A program made the translations under genes and the position numbers. The notes under the pieces were generated by a model, which was not told the origin of the DNA, made no database searches, and saw only the letters and a list, made by a program, of their open reading frames with translations. Shown here piece by piece: positions 15,501 to 22,078 of a stretch of DNA of 22,078 bases (its first letter is position 1; each line of letters starts with the position of its first letter). Source of the DNA: CAYYHA01 sp964471535 (lineage in GTDB: Bacteria > Myxococcota > Myxococcia > SLRQ01); contig CAYYHA010000049.1 of the NCBI GenBank assembly GCA_964471535.1, forward strand, positions 1-22,078, read 5' to 3'.

Positions 15501-18500
15501 CGACGCGGACACCGACGACGACGGTGTGGCCGACGGAGAGGAGACCACGGCCGGCGCCGACGGCTACGTGACCGACCCCCTTGTGGCGGACAGCGATGGC
15601 GACGGCCTCTCCGATGGGCTCGAGACGGCGCAGGGCCCGGTGCCCACCGGTGCCAGCGACGTGGCGGGGATTCCCTATGCCGGGACCGATCCGGCGGTGT
15701 TCACACCCGATGCAGATCCCGGCAGCCGGACCGACCCCACCCGCGCGGATACCGACGGCGGCGGTGTCTCCGACGGCGTCGAGGATGCCAACGGGAATGG
15801 GGCCGTGGATGCGGGGGAGACCGACCCGAATCTCTTCGACGACGACGATCCCGATGGGGACGGCCTCGACAACGGCACCGAGGCGATGCTCGGCACCGAT
15901 CGCCTCGACGACGACAGCGACGACGACGGGCTGACCGACGGCTACGAGGTAAGCACGGCGGGGACGAGCCCCACGGCGGCCGACAGCGACGGTGATGGGG
16001 TGCAGGACGGCACCGAGCTGGGACTTGCGGCGCCGCAGGGATCGGATACGAACCCGGCCCTCTTCGTTCCCGATGCGGATCCCACGAGCACCACCAACCC
16101 ACTGGTGGCGGACACCGACGGGGGTGGGGTGCCCGATGGGGTGGAGGATGCGAACGCCAACGGGCGCATCGATGCGGGGGAGACCGACCCGAATCTCTTC
16201 GACGACGACGATCCCGATGGGGACGGCCTCGACAACGGCACCGAGGCGATGCTCGGCACCGATCGCCTCGACGACGACAGCGACGACGACGGGCTGACCG
16301 ACGGCTACGAGGTAAGCACGGCGGGGACGAGCCCCACGGCGGCCGACAGCGACGGTGATGGGGTGCAGGACGGCACCGAGCTGGGACTTGCGGCGCCGCA
16401 GGGATCGGATACGAACCCGGCCCTCTTCGTTCCCGATGCGGATCCCACGAGCACCACCAACCCACTGGCGGCGGACACCGACGGGGGTGGGGTGCCCGAC
16501 GGGGTGGAGGATGCGAACGCCAACGGGCGCATCGATGCGGGGGAGACCGACCCCAACGATCCCGGTGACGACGACGCCGACGGCGACGGGCTGACCAACG
16601 CCGAAGAGGTCGTGCTGGGAACCGACCCCTTGAACCCGGACACCGACGGCGATGGTGTGGGCGACGGGGAGGAGGTCGCGGCGGGGGATCCCGCGGCCTA
16701 CGACCCAGGCCTCGACACCCTGCCCACGGACGACGACACCGACGACGACGGGCTCCTCGACGGAAGCGAGACGCCTGCGGGCACGGGGACCTTGCCGCTC
16801 GATCCCGACAGCGATGGCGACGGAGTCCAAGATGGCACCGAACTGGGGCTCGGCACGCCGCAGGGGTCGAACACCGACCCGGCTGTCTTCATCCCGGATG
16901 CCGATCCGGCGAGCACCACCGATCCGCTGGCGGCGGACACCGACGGGGGCGGGGTGCCCGACGGTGTGGAGGACGCGAACAAGAATGGCGCCGTGGATGT
17001 GGGGGAGACCGACCCCAACGATCCCACCGACGACGACCCCGACGGCGACGGGCTGACCAACGGGCAGGAAGCCGCTCTGGGCACCGATCCCAACGATGAC
17101 GACAGCGACGACGACGGGATCGTCGACGGCAACGAGGTGCTCACGCTGGGTACCGACCCCTTGCAGTGGGACAGCGACGGCGACGGCCTCTCCGACGGGA
17201 TCGAGGTGGGGCTGACTGCGCCGCAGGGCGCGGACACCGACCCGGCCGTTTTCGTCCCGGATGCCGATCCGGCGAGCACCACCGATCCCACCTTGGTGGA
17301 CACCGACGGCGGGACCGCGCTCGACGGAGCGGAGGACACCAACCTCAACGGGCGGATCGATCCCGGCGAGCGGGATCCCAACGATCCCTCCGACGACACC
17401 GAGTTCCCCGACCGCGACGGTGACGGTCTCACCAATCTGCAGGAGGCGCTCCTGGGAACCGATCCCGACGATCCCGATACCGACGGCGACGGGATCCTCG
17501 ATGGTGAGGAGGCCTATCCCGGCGCCGATGGCTACGTCACCGATCCCCTCGATGCGGACACCGACGACGACGGGCTCTCCGACGGCGAGGAGACGGTGCT
17601 GGGTGCCGACGGCTACCGGACCGATCCCACTCGCGCCGACACCGATGGGGACGGTCTCCCAGACGGCCTCGAGGTGGGCCGGGGCCCGGTGCCCGGGGGC
17701 ACGAGCGACGTCGCCGGAATCCCCTATGCGGGCACCGACGCAGCCGTCTTCAGCGCCGACGCCAACCTCGCCACGCACACCGATCCCACCGATGCGGACA
17801 CCGACGACGGCGGCGTCCCCGACGGGCTCGAGGATGCCGACGGAAACGGTCGCATCGACGCGGGGGAGACCGACCCCAACGATCCTGCCGACGACATTCC
17901 GCCGAGCTGCGGTGACGGCGTCGTCGATGCAGGAGAGGACTGTGACGATGGGGGCAACCAGAGCGGCGACGGCTGTTCGGCCGCCTGCCAGGTGGAGGAT
18001 GGCTACACCTGCTCGGGCCAGCCCTCGGTGTGCGTGCCCGATACCACCGACCGTGACGGCGACGGCCTCTACGACTGGCAAGAGGCGGCGATCGGGACCG
18101 ATCCCCTCGATGCGGACACCGACGACGACGGCCTCTCCGACGGCGAAGAGGTCGCGGGCGGCGCCGATCCCGCCTTGTTCGACGCGGGGGTGGACACCGA
18201 TCCCCTCGATGCGGACACCGACGAGGACGGCCTTGCCGACGGGGAGGAGACGAGCCTCGGCGCCGACGGGCTCCTCACCGATCCCCTGAACCAGGACACC
18301 GACGGCGATGGCGTGCTCGACGGCGTCGAAGTCGCGATGGGACCTGTGCCCGCTGGGGTCAGCGATGGCTCGGGCATCCCCTATCGCGGTACCGCCAGCT
18401 ACTTCGTCCCCGATGCCGACACCTCGACGACCACGGACCCGACGGTGGCGGACTCGGATGGCGGCTCGGTCTCCGACGGCCTCGAGGACGAGAACCTCAA

Positions 18501-21500
18501 TGGCCGCATCGAGGTGGGGGAGCGCGATCCGCGCGATCCCTCCGACGACGTGCCCGCTTCCTGCGGCGACGGCGTGGTCGGCGTGGGCGAGGCGTGCGAC
18601 GACGGAGGCAACGTCGATGGAGACGGCTGCTCGGCCGCCTGCACGATCGAGGACGGCTGGGTGTGCAGTGGCGCTCCCTCGGTGTGCACCGGGCCGGGCG
18701 ACGACCCCGACGGCGATGGGCTGACCAACGCCCAGGAGACGGCGATCGGGACCGATCCGCTCGACGCCGACACCGACGGGGATGGGATCGACGATGGGGC
18801 CGAGGTCGCAGGTGGGATGGACACAGCGGGCTACGAGCCCGGTGTCGACACCGATCCCCTCGATGCGGACACCGACAACGACGGCCTCTCCGACGGGGAG
18901 GAGCGTAGTCCGGGCACGGACGGCTATGTCACCGACCCGCTGAAGAGCGACAGCGATGGCGAGGGCCTCCTCGACGGCGTCGAGGTAGGCCTCGGGCCGG
19001 TGCCCGGGGGCAGCAGCGACGGACTAGGGATTCCCTATCGGGGCACCGATGTGGGCTTCCAGCCCGATGCCGACGGCGGCGCCACCACCACCGATCCGAC
19101 GAATCCGGACACCGATGGGGGGAGCGTGGCCGACGGGGTCGAGGACGCCAATCAGAACGGCCAGATCGACCCGGGGGAGCGGGATCCCAACGACCCCGTC
19201 GACGACGTGCCCGATCCGGACCCCGACCGAGACGGTCTCGACACGGCCCAGGAATACGCCGCGGGCACCGACCCCTTCGATCCGGACACCGACGCGGATG
19301 GGATCCTCGACGGGGAGGAGGCCTCCCCCGGCGCCGACGGTTACGTCACCGATCCCCTCGACGCCGACACCGACGACGACGGTCTCTCCGATGGCGAGGA
19401 GACCGCACTGGGGGCCGACGGCTACGTGACCAGCCCGCTCGATCCCGACACGGACGGGGATGGGCTTGCCGACGGCTTGGAGGTGGCCCTCGGTCCGGTG
19501 CCGGGTGGCAACAGTGACGTCCAGGGCATCCCGTATCAGGGTACGGACGGCGCGTTCGCTGGCGACGCCGATCCCTCGACCACCACCGATCCCACCGATC
19601 CGGACACCGACGGCGGCGGCGTCCCCGATGGTCTCGAGGACAGCGACGGCGACGGCCGCGTCGATCCCGGCGAGCGCGATCCCAACGATCCCAGCGACGA
19701 CGTGCCGCCCACCTGCGGCAATGGGGCCCTCGATCCCGGCGAGGGCTGCGACGACGGAGGCACTGCGGACGGTGACGGGTGCTCGGCCGCCTGCGTGGTG
19801 GAACCCGGATGGAGCTGCAGTGGGGAGCCCTCCACCTGCGTGCCCGATACCACGGACAGCGATGGCGACGGGCTGACCGATTCCGAGGAGGCGGCGATCG
19901 GAAGCGATCCGAACGATCCGGACAGCGATGGCGATGGCCTTTCCGACGGCGAGGAGGTCGCCTTGGGCACCGGTCCCATGGATGCGGACACCGACGACGA
20001 CGGCCTCTCCGACGGCGAGGAGCAAAGCCCCGGCGCCGATGGCTACGTGACCGATCCCTTGGACCCGGACACCGATGGGGATGGGCTCCTCGATGGCGTG
20101 GAGGTGGGTCTGGGGCCGGTCGCCGGGGGCGCCACCGACGGAGCCGCGCTGCCCTACGAGGGCACGGCATCCACCTTCGTCCCCGATGCGGACGCAGGTG
20201 CCACGACCACCGACCCGACTGCTGCGGACACCGATGGTGGAAGCGTTCCCGATGGTATCGAGGATGCGAACCACAACGGGCGCGTCGACTTCGGGGAGCG
20301 CGATCCCAACGATCCCAGCGACGACGTGCCGCCGAGCTGCGGCAACGGCGTGCTCGATGCAGGCGAACGCTGTGACGATGGGGGCACGGTCGACGGCGAC
20401 GGCTGTTCGGCCGCGTGCCTGGTCGAGGATGGGTGGACCTGCTCCGGGCAGCCCAGCGTGTGCACCGACGGGTCGGCCGACCCCGACGGCGACGGCCTCA
20501 GCAATGCAGAGGAAGCGGCGCTGGGGACCGATCCCCTGGACGCAGACACCGACGGGGACGGCCTGTCCGACGGGGAAGAGGTTGCAGGCGGCGCCGACCC
20601 CGCCGCCTACGAGGCGGGCGTGGATACCGATCCCCTCGATGCGGACACCGACAACGATGGCCTCGCCGACGGCGAAGAGGTGCAGGCGGGCGCCGACGGG
20701 TACGTCACCGATCCCCTCGACGCGGACACCGACGGCGACGGCCTCTTCGATGGCCTCGAGGTGGGCCTCGGCCCGGTCCCCGACGGGGTCAGCGACGCGG
20801 CGGGCATCCCCTTTGCCGGAACCGACCCCGGTTTCGTGCCCGACGCCGACGGCGGTGCGACCACGACCGATCCCACCGACCCGGACACCGATGGAGGAAG
20901 CGTGCCGGATGGGGTCGAGGATACGAATCACAACGGGCAGGTGGATGCCGGCGAACGCGATCCGAACGATCCCGCCGACGATCTCCGCGACCAGGACGCC
21001 GACCGGGACGGGCTGACCGATGCGCAGGAGGCCGCTTTGGGCACCGACCCGGAGGATCCCGACACCGACGGCGACGGCCTGACCGATGGCGAAGAGGTCT
21101 ACCCCGGCCGGGACGGCTACGCCACCGATCCCCTCGATGCCGACAGTGACGACGACGGTCTCTCCGACGGCGAGGAGGTCCAACTCGGCGCCGATGGCTA
21201 CCTCACCGATCCCACCGATCCCGACACCGATGGAGACGGGGTGCCAGATGGGGTCGAGGTGGCGCGGGGGCCGGTCCCCGGAGGCCGCAGCGACGCCGCT
21301 GAGATCCCCTACCGCGGCACCGATCCGGCGCGCTTCGCCCCCGATGCCGACCCCCTCACCACCACCGATCCGACCGATGGCGACAGCGACGACGGCAGCG
21401 TGCCCGACGGCACCGAGGACAGCAACGGGGACGGCCGGGTCGACGCGGACGAGCGGGATCCCAACGATCCCAGCGACGACATTCCGGCGAGCTGCGGCGA

Positions 21501-22078
21501 CGGGGTCGTAGACGCCGGTGAGGCCTGTGACGACGGAGGCAACGTCGACGGGGACGGCTGCTCGGCCGCCTGCCTGGTCGAGGAAGGATGGGTGTGCAGC
21601 GGCGAGCCCAGCGTCTGCAGCCCCGATGAGACGGATACCGACGGTGACGGCCTCTACGATTGGCAGGAGGCGGCGCTGGGGACCGATCCCCTCGACGCCG
21701 ACACCGACGACGACGGTCTCTCCGATGGGGAGGAGGTTTCGGGGGGTGCCGACGCCGCTGCCTTCGATGCGGGCGTGGACACCGATCCCCTCGACGCCGA
21801 CACCGACGACGACGGTCTCTCCGATGGGGAAGAGGTCGACGCGGGTGCCGACGGCTACGTGACCGACCCCTTGAACCCCGACACCGACGGCGATGGGCTG
21901 GTCGATGGGGTCGAGAGTGGGCTTGGGCCCGTCCAAGGTGGCGTCAGCGACGGAAGTGGCGTGGCCTACGAGGGGACCAGAAGCGTCTTCGTACCCGATG
22001 CCGACGGCGGCGCGACGACCACCGATCCGACGAATGGGGACACCGATTCGGGCGGCGTTCCCGACGGCGTGGAGGATA
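12595..22078 (+). CDS. Giant secreted calcium-binding repeat protein (TSP3-like repeats plus Myxococcus cysteine-rich modules), 3' end outside window
   Basis: One frame runs stop-free from ATG 12595 to the right edge, giving at least 3161 residues. GGAGG at 12583-12587, 7 bp before the ATG, fixes the start. Residues 1 to about 24 form a signal peptide (basic start, hydrophobic core, A-A-A-A-A-L-P-A). Residues about 25-520 form a beta-rich region that resembles the bacterial IgGFc-binding N-terminal domain (for example F-Y-P-V-L-P-R-R-A-Y-G-R-D-Y-V), with an Asp-rich insert near 403-455. Residues about 523-922 hold roughly three DUF11/CARDB-like beta-sandwich domains. From about residue 923 onward, about 60 thrombospondin-type-3-like D-x-D-x-D-G-x-x-D-G-x-E units run to the edge. 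Five 42-residue six-Cys modules are inserted at 1772, 1990, 2374, 2582 and 2967. A cell-surface or matrix calcium-binding adhesin is the likely role. The C-terminal anchor (sorting tail, autotransporter or other) is not visible. Confidence 0.9.
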   Translation, partial: MKCTVRLARLVYLFSLLGWSAAAAALPAGSQHYVVTGREAQIWDFFQTVRSGNGAGGQFNTDIESVVTLTATADNQRVVYDHWEDGYEADLWNPVQPTTEIYTLNRGEVLSLESNLPGAADPRNRPVPTSPRDPTDLRYDGGDRLLTLGGPVGLVHNMWPLNQSFIGGAWEVFSQTAVSGSTRFLIPVGRDSYTADPTGFAPFRFTEIAVTAFEDGTQVTVDNGTTQVTFTLQRGQSWYSAGAIDEAAGPSIRIDGGTEVLADKDVVVQMLTGGTGRYQTRFYPVLPRRAYGRDYVAALRGNTQGPANVYLFNPNNTDITVDLRDLGGVTTGVVVPAGGAVSYVDASGRSIPTGQSVRISSSDFFWGIFAMDYQDVAYDWGAALLPTTYLSQDYFISWSPGGDDTDNDGYPDANGNPIYVAATQDGTVVEFDLDGDGAPDAVDLNGDNNPDGSGTYRLDALEVIRVFPFDGAPSFRNNAGVHVMATAPVTVSYGEDPPVASPGGAFLDLGYTVLPLDQRFLDLSYELLTEASPPGVPSTSGGTVTITTRLVAGDFVPVDLQTLTESFDSGLTYVPGSAQLTPPGGTPVQVEPTQSVSGGVRTLSWDLTGAALAATGEVYLVTFDLLVPPTQADGPWPVDAHGVAQYLGFPLEADARTTVTKGPLSLTTAVDLPAADVGQVLSYTIILENVSAQRSRGTVVRVPVPEPLTYVAGSASGAGTYDPTSRMITWNLGRVQPGATVVLTFQAIAGPVSVETTVDVVSRVESNLTSIPIYSNAATTLIRMPDLRGTLSAAPDPVAPGRPLTFTFVLENAGSGPATGIEVRIPIPGSSTYEAGSLRFEGTPVTDAIDGDEGAFDAVAGEVVFLFSPLPAGQSRTMRFRVTVDPAATDGTFVSTSAGFVSNELPYDVSNEAGATVDSTVDVDGDGITDLDELTITGTDPDDADTDGDGILDGEERIAGADGYVTDPLDADTDDDGVADGEETTAGADGYVTDPLVADSDGDGLSDGLETAQGPVPTGASDVAGIPYAGTDPAVFTPDADPGSRTDPTRADTDGGGVSDGVEDANGNGAVDAGETDPNLFDDDDPDGDGLDNGTEAMLGTDRLDDDSDDDGLTDGYEVSTAGTSPTAADSDGDGVQDGTELGLAAPQGSDTNPALFVPDADPTSTTNPLVADTDGGGVPDGVEDANANGRIDAGETDPNLFDDDDPDGDGLDNGTEAMLGTDRLDDDSDDDGLTDGYEVSTAGTSPTAADSDGDGVQDGTELGLAAPQGSDTNPALFVPDADPTSTTNPLAADTDGGGVPDGVEDANANGRIDAGETDPNDPGDDDADGDGLTNAEEVVLGTDPLNPDTDGDGVGDGEEVAAGDPAAYDPGLDTLPTDDDTDDDGLLDGSETPAGTGTLPLDPDSDGDGVQDGTELGLGTPQGSNTDPAVFIPDADPASTTDPLAADTDGGGVPDGVEDANKNGAVDVGETDPNDPTDDDPDGDGLTNGQEAALGTDPNDDDSDDDGIVDGNEVLTLGTDPLQWDSDGDGLSDGIEVGLTAPQGADTDPAVFVPDADPASTTDPTLVDTDGGTALDGAEDTNLNGRIDPGERDPNDPSDDTEFPDRDGDGLTNLQEALLGTDPDDPDTDGDGILDGEEAYPGADGYVTDPLDADTDDDGLSDGEETVLGADGYRTDPTRADTDGDGLPDGLEVGRGPVPGGTSDVAGIPYAGTDAAVFSADANLATHTDPTDADTDDGGVPDGLEDADGNGRIDAGETDPNDPADDIPPSCGDGVVDAGEDCDDGGNQSGDGCSAACQVEDGYTCSGQPSVCVPDTTDRDGDGLYDWQEAAIGTDPLDADTDDDGLSDGEEVAGGADPALFDAGVDTDPLDADTDEDGLADGEETSLGADGLLTDPLNQDTDGDGVLDGVEVAMGPVPAGVSDGSGIPYRGTASYFVPDADTSTTTDPTVADSDGGSVSDGLEDENLNGRIEVGERDPRDPSDDVPASCGDGVVGVGEACDDGGNVDGDGCSAACTIEDGWVCSGAPSVCTGPGDDPDGDGLTNAQETAIGTDPLDADTDGDGIDDGAEVAGGMDTAGYEPGVDTDPLDADTDNDGLSDGEERSPGTDGYVTDPLKSDSDGEGLLDGVEVGLGPVPGGSSDGLGIPYRGTDVGFQPDADGGATTTDPTNPDTDGGSVADGVEDANQNGQIDPGERDPNDPVDDVPDPDPDRDGLDTAQEYAAGTDPFDPDTDADGILDGEEASPGADGYVTDPLDADTDDDGLSDGEETALGADGYVTSPLDPDTDGDGLADGLEVALGPVPGGNSDVQGIPYQGTDGAFAGDADPSTTTDPTDPDTDGGGVPDGLEDSDGDGRVDPGERDPNDPSDDVPPTCGNGALDPGEGCDDGGTADGDGCSAACVVEPGWSCSGEPSTCVPDTTDSDGDGLTDSEEAAIGSDPNDPDSDGDGLSDGEEVALGTGPMDADTDDDGLSDGEEQSPGADGYVTDPLDPDTDGDGLLDGVEVGLGPVAGGATDGAALPYEGTASTFVPDADAGATTTDPTAADTDGGSVPDGIEDANHNGRVDFGERDPNDPSDDVPPSCGNGVLDAGERCDDGGTVDGDGCSAACLVEDGWTCSGQPSVCTDGSADPDGDGLSNAEEAALGTDPLDADTDGDGLSDGEEVAGGADPAAYEAGVDTDPLDADTDNDGLADGEEVQAGADGYVTDPLDADTDGDGLFDGLEVGLGPVPDGVSDAAGIPFAGTDPGFVPDADGGATTTDPTDPDTDGGSVPDGVEDTNHNGQVDAGERDPNDPADDLRDQDADRDGLTDAQEAALGTDPEDPDTDGDGLTDGEEVYPGRDGYATDPLDADSDDDGLSDGEEVQLGADGYLTDPTDPDTDGDGVPDGVEVARGPVPGGRSDAAEIPYRGTDPARFAPDADPLTTTDPTDGDSDDGSVPDGTEDSNGDGRVDADERDPNDPSDDIPASCGDGVVDAGEACDDGGNVDGDGCSAACLVEEGWVCSGEPSVCSPDETDTDGDGLYDWQEAALGTDPLDADTDDDGLSDGEEVSGGADAAAFDAGVDTDPLDADTDDDGLSDGEEVDAGADGYVTDPLNPDTDGDGLVDGVESGLGPVQGGVSDGSGVAYEGTRSVFVPDADGGATTTDPTNGDTDSGGVPDGVED
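15808..16553 (+). repeat. 363-bp tandem duplication, two copies nearly identical
   Basis: Copy 1 (15808-16170) and copy 2 (16171-16533) differ only at 16106/16469 (T/C, Val to Ala) and 16137/16500 (T/C, silent). A further 20 bp of a third copy (16534-16553) matches before divergence. The period is exactly 121 codons, so the frame is kept. Other blocks of the array differ far more, so this duplication is recent. Confidence 0.95.
17908..18033 (+). repeat. Cysteine-rich module 1 (residues 1772-1813)
   Basis: It starts CGDGVVDAGEDCDDGGNQSG and continues through D-G-C-S-A-A-C-Q-V-E-D-G-Y-T-C-S-G to the final P-S-V-C. It has six cysteines and matches the pattern of the Myxococcus cysteine-rich repeat. 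Confidence 0.9.
18562..18687 (+). repeat. Cysteine-rich module 2 (residues 1990-2031)
   Basis: It starts CGDGVVGVGEACDDGGNVDG, then D-G-C-S-A-A-C-T-I-E-D-G-W-V-C-S-G-A-P-S-V-C. Length and six-cysteine spacing are identical to module 1. Confidence 0.9.
19714..19839 (+). repeat. Cysteine-rich module 3 (residues 2374-2415)
   Basis: It starts CGNGALDPGEGCDDGGTADG, then D-G-C-S-A-A-C-V-V-E-P-G-W-S-C-S-G-E-P-S-T-C. It is the most divergent copy, but all six cysteines and the 42-residue length are kept. Confidence 0.9.
20338..20463 (+). repeat. Cysteine-rich module 4 (residues 2582-2623)
   Basis: It starts CGNGVLDAGERCDDGGTVDG, then D-G-C-S-A-A-C-L-V-E-D-G-W-T-C-S-G-Q-P-S-V-C. All six cysteines are at the same spacing. 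Confidence 0.9.
21493..21618 (+). repeat. Cysteine-rich module 5 (residues 2967-3008)
   Basis: It starts CGDGVVDAGEACDDGGNVDG, then D-G-C-S-A-A-C-L-V-E-E-G-W-V-C-S-G-E-P-S-V-C. The following segment (T-D-G-D-G-L-Y-D-W-Q-E-A-A) closely resembles the one after module 1. Confidence 0.9.

Larger units (their letters stand above)
17908..21492 (+). repeat. Higher-order repeat of about 1.78 kb built from alternating short and long blocks
   Basis: Distances between successive cysteine modules are 654, 1152, 624 and 1155 bp. The long intervals (module 2 to 3 and module 4 to 5) each contain two TSP3 blocks, the second joined without a cysteine module through a D-x-D-R-D-G-L linker. The short intervals contain one block. 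The combined period is 1806 bp (module 1 to 3), 1776 bp (2 to 4) and 1779 bp (3 to 5), so about 593-602 residues form one super-unit. Confidence 0.8.
15361..22078 (+). repeat. Array of about 60 Asp-rich TSP3-like calcium-binding repeats (coding)
   Basis: From residue about 923 to the edge, the protein is built from units of the form D-x-D-T-D-G-D-G-[LVI]-x-D-G-x-E, typically followed by x-G-x-D-G-Y-x-T-D-P-L. I count about 62 by eye. Each has the DxDxDG calcium-loop pattern of thrombospondin type 3 and OmpA/TSP3 proteins. A recurrent longer phrase, GPVPGGxSDxxGIPYxGTD followed by F-x-P-D-A-D and T-T-D-P-T, ends each block, including near 15640, 17686, 18346, 19000, 19495, 20116, 20773, 21271 and 21928. 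Confidence 0.92.

Noticed and set aside
15196..18081. A 961-codon minus-strand open frame opposite the repeat array, rich in V-G-V-G-I motifs
   Set aside because: It is the reverse-strand reading of Asp/Gly/Thr codons (GAC, GAT, GGC) in the giant gene. The apparent repeats simply mirror the sense repeats, and it has no ribosome site or known domain.
19024..21936. A 970-codon minus-strand open frame with similar Val/Gly/Ile repeats
   Set aside because: It is the same antisense shadow of the TSP3 array. Stop codons are rare on this strand because their complements are rare codons in the sense frame.
15361..22078. Regularly spaced short repeats that might suggest a CRISPR array
   Set aside because: The repeats are codon-phased, degenerate and encode D-x-D-x-D-G loops in one open frame. 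There are no identical direct repeats with unique spacers and no cas genes.
1..22078. tRNA, rRNA, insertion sequence or phage attachment signatures
   Set aside because: I saw no cloverleaf-like tRNA sequence, no transposase or integrase reading frame, and no flanking inverted or direct repeats of mobile elements. The only long repeats are inside the giant coding gene.

Overview
The window is very GC-rich, and G or C fills most third codon positions. Its gene content points to Myxococcota or a close relative of the old Deltaproteobacteria. The evidence is an MglA-type polarity GTPase, an AgmX/PglI-type C-terminal domain, a NtrC-class two-component pair, and a giant surface protein carrying 'Myxococcus cysteine-rich' modules. 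The assignment is inference from family content; no marker gene such as rRNA is present.

Positions 1-1863 hold a minus-strand group: class I fructose-1,6-bisphosphatase, then an MglA-like small GTPase with a TTG start, then the first codons of clpS at the window edge. The GTPase frame stays open across the clpS start. A YceI-family gene (1938-2510) diverges from the bisphosphatase gene, followed by a good intrinsic terminator (2630-2675).

Positions 2751-8138 look like a catabolic locus. An aldehyde dehydrogenase and a glutamine-synthetase-like gamma-glutamyl-amine ligase lie on the plus strand. They converge on a minus-strand pair, an iron-type alcohol dehydrogenase followed 6 bp later by an alpha/beta hydrolase. 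Ligase plus alcohol dehydrogenase plus aldehyde dehydrogenase is the enzyme set expected for gamma-glutamylated amino-alcohol degradation (ethanolamine or alaninol type); the ligase plus aldehyde dehydrogenase alone would also suit polyamines.

Positions 8257-12341 hold a secreted MORN-like protein ending in an AgmX/PglI-type domain, then a two-component system: a kinase with a multi-helix membrane sensor and a sigma-54-dependent NtrC-type regulator. Three genes (YceI, MORN-like, kinase) have a -10-like hexamer 6-8 bp before the start codon and no ribosome site, so they may be leaderless.

Positions 12595 to the right edge are one uninterrupted frame of at least 3161 codons, with no stop and no C-terminus inside the window. 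It encodes a signal peptide, a beta-rich N-terminal region, about three DUF11-like domains, and then more than 2200 residues of calcium-binding thrombospondin-type-3-like repeats. These are interrupted by five exactly 42-residue six-cysteine modules at alternating spacings, and include a 363-bp tandem duplication whose copies differ at two bases. This gene is the most unusual object in the window.
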